Assembly: GCA_947176635.1 (NCBI GenBank) | Contig: CAMWRJ010000010.1 | Coordinates: forward strand, 1-11,609 | Direction: 5' to 3' | From: an uncultured Mycoplasmataceae bacterium | GTDB taxonomy: Bacteria > Bacillota_I > Bacilli_A > Mycoplasmatales > Mycoplasmoidaceae | Length of the DNA stretch: 11,609 bases | Part shown: in pieces, positions 1-7,712 of the stretch | Layout of the letters: the number at the start of each line of letters is the position of its first letter | Position numbering within the stretch: position 1 is the first letter of the stretch | Notes under the pieces: generated by a model | Databases searched by the model: none | Seen by the model: the letters and a program-made list of their open reading frames with translations, nothing else | Told to the model about the DNA's origin: nothing | Translations under genes and position numbers: made by a program

Positions 1-446
1 CAAATTCAGTAACTGCACTTAGAACATTTGCATTTAATAAATGTACTAATTTAAACACATTAAGTTTAGATTATAAAAATAGTAGACTTGGTTTACTTGA
101 ACAACAAGCATTTAATGCCTGTTCTAATTTAACTAGTATAACATTACCAGAAAACAGAATTGAAATACAATATAGAGCTATTTTTATTACAACAGATGGT
201 GCAGTTGGAGCCATATTATCAATAAGAACTAATATTTATATTTATTCTACAAGTATGAAATTTTATCATAATGCATTTTTTACAGATTCGTCTATTACAA
301 ATTATTATTTTTATGGTCTTACAAATCCTAATAATTTAGTGATGGAAGCAAGTCCTTTTGTTGGACAAAAATATGCATATGTAAAAAATAATGATGTAAA
401 AAATAAATTAAAACCAGAATTTAGAGATGATATTTCATTATTATAA
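1..446 (+). CDS. BspA-like leucine-rich-repeat surface protein, C-terminal fragment (5' end outside window)
   Basis: The open frame enters from the left edge (first full codon at base 3) and ends with TAA at 444-446, leaving about 147 residues. The early part carries LRR_5/BspA-type units: an 'AF..C.NL..L.L' pattern appears twice (FAFNKCTNLNTLSL and QAFNACSNLTSITLPEN), about 30 residues apart. The last 30 residues (YVKNNDVKNKLKPEF) resemble the closing segment that follows the final repeat in BspA-like proteins and in the two LRR genes further right in this window. The family is typically extracellular and involved in binding to host or other cells; the role here is inferred. The gene runs on the plus strand, convergent with the uvrA operon, and is followed by a hairpin terminator. 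The ATG at 255 is internal and not a start. The N-terminus, and hence any membrane anchor, cannot be seen. Confidence 0.85.
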   Translation, partial: NSVTALRTFAFNKCTNLNTLSLDYKNSRLGLLEQQAFNACSNLTSITLPENRIEIQYRAIFITTDGAVGAILSIRTNIYIYSTSMKFYHNAFFTDSSITNYYFYGLTNPNNLVMEASPFVGQKYAYVKNNDVKNKLKPEFRDDISLL

Positions 447-457
447 TTAACCAATTT

Positions 458-505
458 AATAGGATTAAATTAAACTATCAATGTTTAATAATCCTATTTT
501 TATTT
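458..505 (+). terminator. Rho-independent terminator of the left-edge LRR gene
   Basis: Arms AATAGGATTA (458-467) and TAATCCTATT (489-498) pair perfectly. After a 2-nt bulge, TTAAAC (470-475) pairs with GTTTAA (483-488) around a 7-nt loop. A T-rich tail (TTTTTATTTT) follows. It begins 12 nt after the stop codon at 446. Confidence 0.85.
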
Positions 506-550
506 TGCAATTAATTTTTAATAGTTTAATAAAATATAAAACAACGTTAT

Positions 551-590
551 ATAGATGTTTTCAATTCATACTTGAAATTCATCTATTTTT
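551..590 (+). terminator. Second hairpin with T tail in the convergent intergenic region
   Basis: ATAGATG (551-557) pairs with CATCTAT (580-586), and TTTCAA (559-564) with TTGAAA (572-577), around the 7-nt loop TTCATAC. TTTT follows at 587-590. The shape and tail suit a plus-strand intrinsic terminator, perhaps a backup to the one at 458-505. No gene is visible between the two, so a short transcript or structured RNA end is also possible. Confidence 0.5.
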
Positions 591-605
591 AATGTACTAA
601 GCATA

Positions 606-636
606 ATTAAAAACTACAGTTATCATACTATAGTTT
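606..636 (-). terminator. Weak terminator of the uvrA-ispF-ttcA operon
   Basis: AAACTA (611-616) pairs with TAGTTT (631-636), with an inner AGT/ACT pairing and the loop TATCAT. Read on the minus strand, the 3' arm runs into a TTTTTAATTA stretch. It lies just after the ttcA-like stop codon at 644. The stem is short and AU-rich, so confidence is limited. Confidence 0.4.
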
Positions 637-643
637 GAAATAT

Positions 644-1423
644 TTATTTATTGTCTTTTTTATCTAAATCAATTATTTTATCTCCATCTTTAAATCATAA
701 ATCAAATTGATTAGAATTTAATAATGCAATATAAAAATTTTTATAAGCTGATTTAAATTTTTTATTTGTATAAAATTGAGCATCTAATACTGATTTAATT
801 GTATCTCTTTGAGTAAATCCTTCCATTGGACAACCACAAGGTACAATAGGCATATCTAATTGTTTTGTTGCTTTTTTAATTTCTTTTTCTCTAACTAAAA
901 TAAAAGGTCTAATGAATTCCATTTGTGTTTTATCTAAATACATTTTAGGTTTAAATGTAGCAATTCTACCTTCATTAATCATATTCATAAATAATGTTTC
1001 AATTGCATCATCAGCATGATGTCCCATTGCTACTTTATTACAATTTAATTCCTTAGCAGCATCAATTAAAATTGCTTTTTTCATTTTAGAACATAATGAA
1101 CATTGAATTTTACCTTTTTTCATATTTTCTCTTAATATTTCACCCATTTTAGTAGGTTTAATAATAAAGTTTATTCCTAATTTATTTCAATATTCAATAA
1201 TTGGTTCATAATCAATTGCACATAAATTCATTTTTAGATGTACACCAAAAACTTCAATATTTCAATTTAATTCTTCTTTAGTTTTTCTTTTTAATAATGC
1301 TAATGTGTACAGTAATGACATTGAATCTTTACCACCAGACACACCCACACAAATTCTGTCTCCATCTTGAATCATGTTAAACATATCATTAGCATGTAAT
1401 AATTTTCCTAGTAATGTTCTCAT
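644..1423 (-). CDS. ttcA: TtcA-like PP-loop ATPase, probable tRNA 2-thiocytidine synthesis protein
   Basis: The gene encodes 259 aa when UGA is read as Trp; the frame contains several UGA codons and ends in TAA at 644-646. The N-terminal PP-loop SGGKDS (residues 29-34) binds and adenylates substrate via ATP in this superfamily. CSLCS (Cys108, Cys111) and GHHADD (134-139) are the TtcA-family signatures; the paired cysteines belong to the iron-sulfur/sulfur-transfer site. A later Cys-Gly-Cys (Cys196, Cys198) replaces the CxxC of enterobacterial TtcA; as I recall, Firmicutes TtcA-like proteins carry a similar CxC. The family thiolates cytidine 32 of tRNA in the cytoplasm. The ATG at 1421-1423 is chosen because AAAGGA lies 10 nt upstream and it starts 3 nt after ispF stops. 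It is the last gene of the uvrA operon. Another PP-loop tRNA-modifying specificity cannot be excluded. Confidence 0.85.
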
Positions 1424-1426
1424 TTA

Positions 1427-1885
1427 TTATTTTTCCTTTAAAGATAAAATACAATAGCATTCAATTGTTTTGTTTTTTAATTCAAATCTTCTACCTTTTA
1501 TATTAATGTTTTGTATTGATAATAAAGATTTTAAATTATCTAAAATTTCTAATCTTTTATCCATTATAAAGATATGATTACAAATAATTGTTAAATCAAT
1601 ATTATTAATTTCATAATTAGTTTTATTTAATAATTCTAATGCTTTATTTAAAATTTCTAGACTATTTAAGTTTTTATTTTTTGAGTCATTATCTTTAAAA
1701 TAGTAACCAATATCAAATTGATTAATACCTGATAAAATTGCATCTGAAATAGCATGTAAAATTATGTCTCCATCAGAATGAGCTATTACTTGATAATTAC
1801 TATTAAAAGATAAATTCGCTAATTTAATTACACTATTTTTTCTTTTTTTAATTTTATGAATATCTTTTGAAAAACTTATTATCAT
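1427..1885 (-). CDS. ispF: 2-C-methyl-D-erythritol 2,4-cyclodiphosphate synthase-like protein (divergent IspF)
   Basis: A 152-aa protein, close to the usual ~157 aa. IspF converts CDP-ME 2-phosphate to the cyclic diphosphate MEcPP and CMP in the MEP isoprenoid pathway. Asp8-Ile-His10 matches the metal-binding DxH at the same position as in the family. AHSDGD (35-40) followed by His44 in LHAISDA is the core signature. DIGYYF (58-63) and the helix up to about residue 120 also align. Near the C-terminus the normal TTTE..GFTGR substrate-binding stretch is altered: the run after NIK reads GRRFE, so Glu135 is kept but the threonines are replaced and the GFTGR part is deleted. Activity is therefore uncertain. 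The ATG (1883-1885) lies 3 nt after the uvrA stop with no clear Shine-Dalgarno site, suggesting coupled translation. It is the middle gene of the operon. Confidence 0.82.
   Translation of the reverse strand: MIISFSKDIHKIKKRKNSVIKLANLSFNSNYQVIAHSDGDIILHAISDAILSGINQFDIGYYFKDNDSKNKNLNSLEILNKALELLNKTNYEINNIDLTIICNHIFIMDKRLEILDNLKSLLSIQNINIKGRRFELKNKTIECYCILSLKEK
1434..1439 (-). promoter_or_regulatory. Shine-Dalgarno AAAGGA for the ttcA-like gene
   Basis: AAAGGA on the minus strand, 10 nt before the ATG at 1423 and inside the 3' end of ispF. It fixes the ttcA-like start and supports cotranscription with translational coupling. Confidence 0.7.
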
Positions 1886-1888
1886 TGA

Positions 1889-4723
1889 TTAATTATTTAA
1901 CATCTTTCTTAAATATTTTGCTGTATAAGAAATATCAGATCTTGAAACTTGTTCTGGAGTTCCAGTAATTACAATCTTACCGCCATTAGCTCCACCATCT
2001 AATCCAACATCAATAATGTGATCAGCAACTTTAATTACATCTAAATTGTGTTCAATAACTAAAACTGTATCACCTTTATCAACAATTCTATTTAAAATTT
2101 TAACTAATTTTGCAACATCATCAATGTGTAATCCAGTAGTTGGTTCATCTAATACAAACATTGTTTTACCAGTTGCTTTTCTTTGTAAATATTTAGCTAA
2201 TTTAATTCTTTGTGCTTCACCACCTGATAAATTTAATGATGATGCACCTAATTCTAAGTATCCTAAACCAACATCAATTAATAATTGTAATTTTCTATGA
2301 ATACTAGGGAAGTTTTTAAAGAATTCAGCTGCTTCTTCAATTGATAAACATAAGACATCATAAATTGATTTTGATTTATATTTAATTGCTAATGTTTCTT
2401 CATTATATTTGCAACCATTACATTCTTCACACTTTAAATAAACACTTGGTAAAAATTGCATATCAATTCTAATTTCACCATCACCTTGACATCTTTCACA
2501 TCTACCACCTTTAACATTGAAACTAAATCTTCCTTTGCTAAATCCTTTTTCTTTAGCTTCTTTTAAGTTAGCAAAAACATCTCTAATTTCATCAAATACA
2601 CCAACATATGTTGCTGGATTACTTCTTGGTGTTCTGCCAATTGGGTCTTGTGTTACTTCTACAATCTTATCAATATTATTTGCTCCCTTAATTTCTTTAT
2701 AAGGTAGTGGTTTTTCAAATGGATTAAAGTTTTGTTTAATAATTCCTTTTACTAATGTTTCTAAAATTAAACTAGATTTACCAGAACCACTAACTCCAGT
2801 TACAGCAATAAATTTACCTAATGGAATTGTAACATCTACATTTTTTAAGTTATTACCTTTAGCACCAATTAAACTAACTGTTTTACCATTTCCACTTCTT
2901 CTAGAAGTTGGTACTTCAATTTTTTTAGTTCCGTTTAAATATTGTCCTGTAATTGAATTAGGATTTTGCATAATTTCTTGTGGTGTACCTTCTGCAATTA
3001 CATATCCACCATGAACTCCAGCTCCTGGTCCAATATCAATAATTCAATCAGCAGCTTTCATTGTGTCTTCGTCATGTTCTACAACAATTAATGTATTTCC
3101 TAAATCTCTCATGTCTTGTAATGTTCTAATTAATTTTTCATTATCTTTTTGATGTAATCCAATTGATGGTTCATCTAAAACATATAAAACTCCAGTTAAA
3201 TTAGAACCAATTTGAGATGCTAATCTAATTCTTTGAGCTTCACCACCAGATAATGTCATTGCATATCTTGATAGTGTTAAATAATCTAATCCAACATTAT
3301 ATAGGAATGTTAATCTATTTACAATTTCTTTCATAATTAATTTTGAAATAAATTGTTGTTCTTTAGTTAAATTTAAATTTAATAAATAATCAATTGTTTC
3401 AGTGATATCTAATTCAGTTAAATCACTAATATTTTTATCTCCAATTAAAACTGATAAAGCTATTTTATTTAATTTTTTACCTTTACATACTTTACATTTT
3501 TGTTCAGACATGTATTTTGAATAATATTCTCTAGCTAAATCACTAGTAGTTTCTTGATGTCTTCTTTTTACTAATTCTAAAACACCTTCAATATATTCTT
3601 GTTGTTCATATTTTCTATTGTTTGCAGAAACCATTGTAATATTAATTGGTACATCAGAACCATAAAGAATGTAATTTATTTGTTCTTTAGTTAATTGTGA
3701 AATTGGTACTTTAATATCAATTTTATAAAAATCTAATAAGTGTTTAAATCTTTGTCAATCTAAATTAGTTGTATTCACTGTATTTTTAAAGAAATCAATT
3801 CCTCCAGCTTGTATTGATAAGGATTTATCTGGAATCATTTTTTCTGGGTCTGGTTCATAAGTAAAACCTAAACCATTACAATAATCACAAGCTCCTAAAG
3901 GAGAGTTAAATGAGAATAATCTTGGTTCTAAATCAGGAATTGAGAATGAACATTTATCACAAGAGTATGATTCATTAAAAAAGTGTTCTTCATTTGTATT
4001 TAAGTTTTGTACTAAGATTTTACCTTTAGATTTTTTTAATGCATTTTCAACTGCATCATTTAATCTAGATCTTGTTTGTTGGTCTTTATGTAAAATAATT
4101 CTGTCAATGATTAATTCAATTGTGTGTTTTTGATTTTTTTCTAATGATTCAATTTCATCTAAATCATAAGTTGTACCATCTACTCTAACTCTTAAATAAC
4201 CTTCTTTTTTTAAATCTAAAAATAAATCAGCAAATGTACCTTTTTCTGCTGAAATTAATGGTGACATAATCACTAATCTAGCACTATCATCAAATTCACA
4301 TATAAAATCAACTATTTGTTTAATTGTTTGAGTTTTAATTGGTCCATGACCATTAGGACAATATGGTATACCAATTCTTGCATATAGAACTCTTAGATAA
4401 TCATAAATTTCAGTAACTGTACCAACTGTTGAACGTGGGTTATGACTTGTTGATTTTTGATCAATAGCAATTGATGGTGATAGTCCTTCAATAGAATCAA
4501 CATTAGGTTTTTTATTACTACCTAAAAATTGTCTAGCATAACTTGATAATGATTCTAAATATCTTCTTTGACCTTCAGCATAAATTGTATCAAATGCTAA
4601 TGATGATTTACCAGATCCACTAACCCCTGTAATTACTACTAATTTATTTTTAGGTATATTTAATGAAATATCTTTTAAATTATTCTCTTTTGCTCCAACA
4701 ATTTTAATTTTATCTAATTGCAT
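1889..4723 (-). CDS. uvrA: UvrA, excinuclease ABC subunit A (nucleotide excision repair)
   Basis: The frame is 944 codons, the family's normal length, with UGA read as Trp (for example residue 323); read with the standard code it looks like three pieces. UvrA is a dimeric DNA-damage sensor ATPase that loads UvrB. Both ABC modules are complete. Module I has Walker [10 protein letters not shown] (33-41), signature LSGGEAQ (491-497) and Walker B YVLDEP (514-519). Module II has Walker A (643-651), signature (832-838) and Walker B FVLDEP (856-861). Zinc-finger cysteines are present: 255, 258, 279, 282 (CDKC...CDYC) and 742, 745, 765, 768 (CERC...CEEC), plus a CKVCKGKKL motif near 410. The ATG at 4723 has AGAGG five nt upstream. 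It is first in the operon with ispF and the ttcA-like gene. No uvrB is in the window. No sign of decay. Confidence 0.98.
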
Positions 4724-4728
4724 AATTA

Positions 4729-4743
4729 CCTCTTTTTAGTATA
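4729..4743 (-). promoter_or_regulatory. uvrA ribosome binding site and overlapping -10 candidate
   Basis: AGAGG (4729-4733) lies 5 nt before the uvrA ATG. Just upstream, TATACT (4738-4743) matches five of six bases of a -10 box and overlaps the T run of the preceding terminator. A transcript from it would have a leader of roughly ten bases. No good -35 is seen, which is common in mycoplasmas. The ribosome binding site is solid; the promoter is tentative. Confidence 0.5.
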
Positions 4744-4774
4744 AAAAGATAAATGGAAAGACACCATTTATCTT
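4743..4774 (-). terminator. Intrinsic terminator between the small membrane-protein gene and uvrA
   Basis: AAGATAAATGG (4746-4756) and CCATTTATCTT (4764-4774) form a perfect 11-bp stem around the 7-nt loop AAAGACA. On the minus strand a TTTTT run follows. The stem base overlaps the TAA of the upstream 104-aa gene, and the T run ends only 19 nt before the uvrA ATG. Confidence 0.85.
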
Positions 4775-5087
4775 AATTAATTTTTTTATTATCTTTTTCA
4801 ATTTTATTATTTGCTAAATACTCAATAAATACTTTTGTATTTTTATTTAAGTAAGTTTCTAAAACATTTATGTAATCTGAAAATTTAACTAGTGCATCAA
4901 CTGTAACATTTAATTTTTCTAGTTTATATGTTGCATCTTCAGTTAAATAATCAATTTTTTTAGTTAATATTGAAACTTTTCTTAAAGCAAATACAAAATA
5001 AATAGTTGCTAAAATCATAATTGAAACTAACACTATTCCTAAAATAATTAATGTATTTAATAATTCATAATTTATTGTTGTATTCAT
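4773..5087 (-). CDS. Small single-pass membrane protein with cytoplasmic helical tail, unknown function
   Basis: A 104-aa protein. Residues 10-34 (centred on LIILGIVLVSIMILATIYF) form one strong membrane helix. It is followed by a charged, heptad-like helical tail (LRKVSILTKKIDYLTEDATYKLEKL) and a Lys/Asn-rich end, so the tail is probably cytoplasmic and possibly coiled-coil. The shape recalls DUF948/YtxG-type small Firmicutes proteins, but I cannot establish homology, and no function is assigned. There is no Shine-Dalgarno before the ATG; instead TATAAT lies 8 nt upstream, pointing to a leaderless or nearly leaderless mRNA. The gene stands alone between the LRR surface-protein genes and uvrA, with its own terminator whose stem includes the stop codon. 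Length, membrane helix and dedicated signals make it likely to be a real gene. Confidence 0.75.
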   Translation of the reverse strand: MNTTINYELLNTLIILGIVLVSIMILATIYFVFALRKVSILTKKIDYLTEDATYKLEKLNVTVDALVKFSDYINVLETYLNKNTKVFIEYLANNKIEKDNKKIN

Positions 5088-5095
5088 AATTTATT

Positions 5096-5101
5096 ATTAT
5101 A
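5096..5101 (-). promoter_or_regulatory. -10 box TATAAT of the 104-aa membrane-protein gene
   Basis: A perfect TATAAT on the minus strand ends 8 nt before the ATG at 5087. Transcription normally starts 6-8 nt downstream of such a box, placing the start at or next to the initiation codon. No convincing -35 at 16-18 nt was found. Confidence 0.55.
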
Positions 5102-5156
5102 TTAAATATTTTTTAAAAGTAATTAAACAAGTATTAAGTATTATTAATTTATTGTG

Positions 5157-6920
5157 TTAAACTTTTATTTTTGTTGGTGGTTCACCAATCACAATTTCTT
5201 TCACATTATTAAATCTCATATCTGAATAATATGTTTTTAGTTCTTGATTTGGAACATATATTGTTACTGGTTTTTTTGCTCAAGCAAATAAATTTTGAGG
5301 GGTTGTTGTACTATTTGAATTTTGTACATCTATTTTAGATTGCAAATAAACTCATTGTAATGTTGTTACATCTCTAAAGATCTCAGAATGAACAACCAAT
5401 ACACTCTTTGGAAATATTAAATTTTCTAATTTAGTTTCTGTGAAATTATCATATCAAAAGCAAGTTATTCTAGAATTTTTAGGAAAAATAACAGATTTTA
5501 AATTTTTACAACCGGGGAAACGTGGTGCGTAATCACTGTATGCAACAGAAGAAGAAGAATATAAACCTTTAAAATTTTCAGCATTTGACATATCAAATGA
5601 TATTAAATTTTCTAAATTTTGAAATCCATTACGATTCATATATGTAACTCAACCGGGAAGAATTATATGATTTTGTTGCTTTCCTAAATCAGTTAATCCC
5701 GCTATTGAATTACTATCTGGTCTATCATTCCTTACAAATCAAGAATCAGGTGATCAATTATGTTTAAAGTCTAAATCTTTAATAATTAATTCATTATTAT
5801 TTAACACAAAATTTGCATTAGTTTCATTTAATTGATATTTTAAATAATTATTGTTATTATTTAATTCAATAATTAATTCATTATTTGTATTTATTAAAAC
5901 ATTTAAAATATCATTAACTTTAAATTTATTTTTATTTGAAATTTCTAAATTATTATAAATTAATTGTTTAATTTCATTAAGATTTTGATTTATATATTCA
6001 TTAAATTCTTTAGGTGAATACTGTTTTGTATCTGTATGAATAATAGTATTTAATGCATCGAATAATTTTTGTAAATTACTAAATTTAATTAATGTAAAGA
6101 ATTTTAAATTAGGAATTACAATATTACCATCGACAATTCATTGACTGTCACTTGGTGTAAATTTATTTGGTGAAATTGGTTCAATAATTAAATTTGGGTT
6201 TTCATATTTTGGAACTTCAATTTGATTAGTATGCAATAAATTTTTAATAACTGTTTTTAATTTATCTAAATCACTTTTTTGTGAACTTGTAAGTTTTTGT
6301 TTTTCAATTTCAGATTGAATTTGATCTTTTAAATTATCTAAAATTGTTGTATCTATTTCAATTGGAGTAAAGAAATCACCTAATAGTTTTTCATTTTCTT
6401 TAAAAGATATTGTTAATGTATTTTCATTTAATGTAGCTGGTGTTAACTCTTCATTAGTTCAATATTTTTTGCTTTCATCTAAGACTATTTCAATATTAAA
6501 ATCTTTTGTGTCTGCATTTTGTGTTATTTTTGCAGATTGTACAATTGTACCAATTGATAGATTAGAAGCGACAATATATTTTTTAGTAATATTTGTGAAG
6601 TCTGTTTGGAATTCATTAAAACTTAATTTTCTAGCTTGAATTTCAGATTTATATCCATCAATTAATGTAGTGATGTCTGAGTTAGTGAATGTTAATTTAC
6701 TAGGTATTTTTATATTATTGATATTTGCTGAATTATTTTTATCAGCAGCAACTGAAATAATTGGAGCAACTACAGCAGTTGAACCTAATAGTAACAATAA
6801 TGCTAGTGATGAACCTAAAATTACTTTATTTCTTTTTTCTTTTTTTAGTTCTTTTTCTTTTTCTTCTAAGATTAAATCATAATCATCTGCATTAGAGAAT
6901 TTGTTTTGATTGTTATCCAT
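5157..6920 (-). CDS. Membrane-anchored surface protein with three repeat modules and C-terminal BspA-like LRR domain
   Basis: The protein is 587 aa with UGA as Trp (first at residue 154); the frame is uninterrupted to TAA at 5157-5159. Residues 1-32 are charged and cytoplasmic (KEKELKKEKRNK), and 33-57 form one membrane helix. There is no lipobox Cys, so it is probably an N-in/C-out signal anchor. Residues ~70-380 hold three copies of a module built from a helical half and a beta half. The anchor leucines at 121, 228 and 325 (SNLSI, KNLLH, NNLEI) lie 107 and 97 residues apart. A Trp-rich linker (NWSPDSWF) leads to degenerate LRR_5/BspA repeats from ~420 (GFQNLENLISFDM, CKNLKSVIFPKN, ETKLENLIFPKS). 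The end has the closing segment IYVPNQELKTYYSD. The ATG is chosen because AAAGGA lies 7 nt upstream. It is likely an adhesin or interaction protein; this is inferred from the LRR class only. Confidence 0.88.
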
Positions 6921-6927
6921 AAATTAT

Positions 6928-6933
6928 TCCTTT
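6928..6933 (-). promoter_or_regulatory. Shine-Dalgarno AAAGGA of the 587-aa surface-protein gene
   Basis: AAAGGA on the minus strand with 7-nt spacing to the ATG at 6920. It fixes the start. The 87 bases upstream up to the previous gene contain several TATA-like strings but no promoter I would single out. Confidence 0.75.
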
Positions 6934-7007
6934 CATAGAATAAACTATTTCCATATTTTGATAATGTTGTTAAATATAAGTGTATAATGCGTGTTATAAA
7001 TTGAATA

Positions 7008-7172
7008 TTAATCATAAAATTTAATTGAATTTAGACCTGTGTAAGATATTAATAAAACATTTTTGTTAATTATTATTTCATTATTGTGATTACTAATTTC
7101 ATATTCATAGTTTAAATCCAATATAATTTTGAAAGTTATTGAATCAGTTTGATAATTTTGAATTTCAATATT
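7008..7172 (-). pseudogene. Frameshifted 3' continuation of the short surface-protein gene (beta half of the repeat module)
   Basis: Directly after the coding part that ends at 7136, but in another frame and overlapping it, 54 codons read as a clear second half of the repeat module (NIEIQNYQTD, FKIILDLNYEYEI, EIIINKNVLLISY) and end in TAA at 7008-7010. It aligns in pattern with the beta half of modules in both neighbouring genes. It has no start of its own. One extra base in the A run (plus-strand T run 7171-7175) would join the two frames into a 212-aa product. It could be a real disruption, a switchable slippage site or an assembly error. Confidence 0.7.
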
Positions 7173-7645
7173 TTTATTAAGTTTGAAATGCTAACATTTG
7201 ATGCTAATAAGTATTCTTTAAATACATTAAGCATTACTTTTTCAAACGAATTTAAATTCATGTGTTCTTTATTGACTAAATTAATAATTTGTTTTCCTAA
7301 ATAAACAAAATCTGAATCTTTAAAAACTATTTGATTATTGTTTTCATTTAGTTTTGTATAAACAATAATAGGCGAGATTATTGCAGATAAAACTAATAAT
7401 GATATCGATGTTCCTAATGCTATTCGCATTATTTTTTGCTTTTTAGTTAGTTTATTTTTATTTAGAGTATCATTTGAGTCATTTGATGCTTTTAATTCTT
7501 CAGTTGTTTCTTTAGAATTAGTTTCTTTTTTAGTTTCAACTGATTTCTTATTTTGATTTGTAGTTTTCTTTTTGGTTGTTGATTTTTTAGTGTTTGTGTT
7601 TGTGTTTTTACTTGTCGTATTTGTTTGCTTTCCTGTTCTGCCCAT
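7136..7645 (-). CDS. Short membrane-anchored paralog of the surface-protein family, prematurely ended by a frameshift
   Basis: A 169-aa product as read. The ATG at 7645 (MGRTGK) is preferred over a TTG eight codons upstream because AAAAAGG lies 8 nt before it. Residues 1-70 are a low-complexity Thr/Lys/Asn tail; 73-96 form one membrane helix (IALGTSISLLVLSAIISPII) that resembles the anchor of the 587-aa neighbour, and there is no lipobox. Residues ~106-158 are the helical half of the family module, ending at the anchor motif LLASNVSISNLIK (compare IVASNLSIG in the neighbour). The next 11 residues are out of register with the family and end in TAA; the missing beta half lies in a shifted frame down to 7008. 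No LRR follows. It is either a one-module family member with a phase-variable or mistaken frameshift, or a decaying gene. Confidence 0.8.
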   Translation of the reverse strand: MGRTGKQTNTTSKNTNTNTKKSTTKKKTTNQNKKSVETKKETNSKETTEELKASNDSNDTLNKNKLTKKQKIMRIALGTSISLLVLSAIISPIIVYTKLNENNNQIVFKDSDFVYLGKQIINLVNKEHMNLNSFEKVMLNVFKEYLLASNVSISNLIKILKFKIIKLIQ

Positions 7646-7653
7646 TAAAAATA

Positions 7654-7660
7654 CCTTTTT
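7654..7660 (-). promoter_or_regulatory. Shine-Dalgarno AAAAAGG of the short paralog
   Basis: AAAAAGG on the minus strand, 8 nt before the ATG at 7645. It excludes the longer TTG start, since it lies inside that extension. Confidence 0.7.
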
Positions 7661-7703
7661 ATTAATCAAAATAAGAAATACATTTAAAAATAAACTTAAT
7701 TTT

Positions 7704-7709
7704 ATTATA
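7704..7709 (-). promoter_or_regulatory. -10 box TATAAT of the short paralog
   Basis: A perfect TATAAT on the minus strand, giving a predicted leader of about 50 nt before the ATG at 7645. There is no convincing -35. A hairpin and a 14-base A tract (minus strand) sit immediately upstream. Confidence 0.6.
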
Positions 7710-7712
7710 TAT

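Noticed and set aside
2046..2702. Plus-strand open frames of 84 and 61 codons
   Set aside because: They lie antisense inside conserved uvrA coding sequence and have no ribosome binding site or family resemblance.
1889..4723. Three separate uvrA fragments, suggesting a pseudogene
   Set aside because: The breaks are all in-frame UGA codons. Read as Trp they give one normal-length UvrA with all motifs in order.
6670..6882. Plus-strand open frame of 70 codons
   Set aside because: It is antisense to the membrane-anchor region of the 587-aa gene; its low-complexity Ser/Phe composition merely mirrors Lys/Glu codons.
7136..7669. Longer start (TTG) for the short paralog
   Set aside because: It would place the AAAAAGG ribosome binding site inside the gene; the ATG at 7645 has proper spacing.
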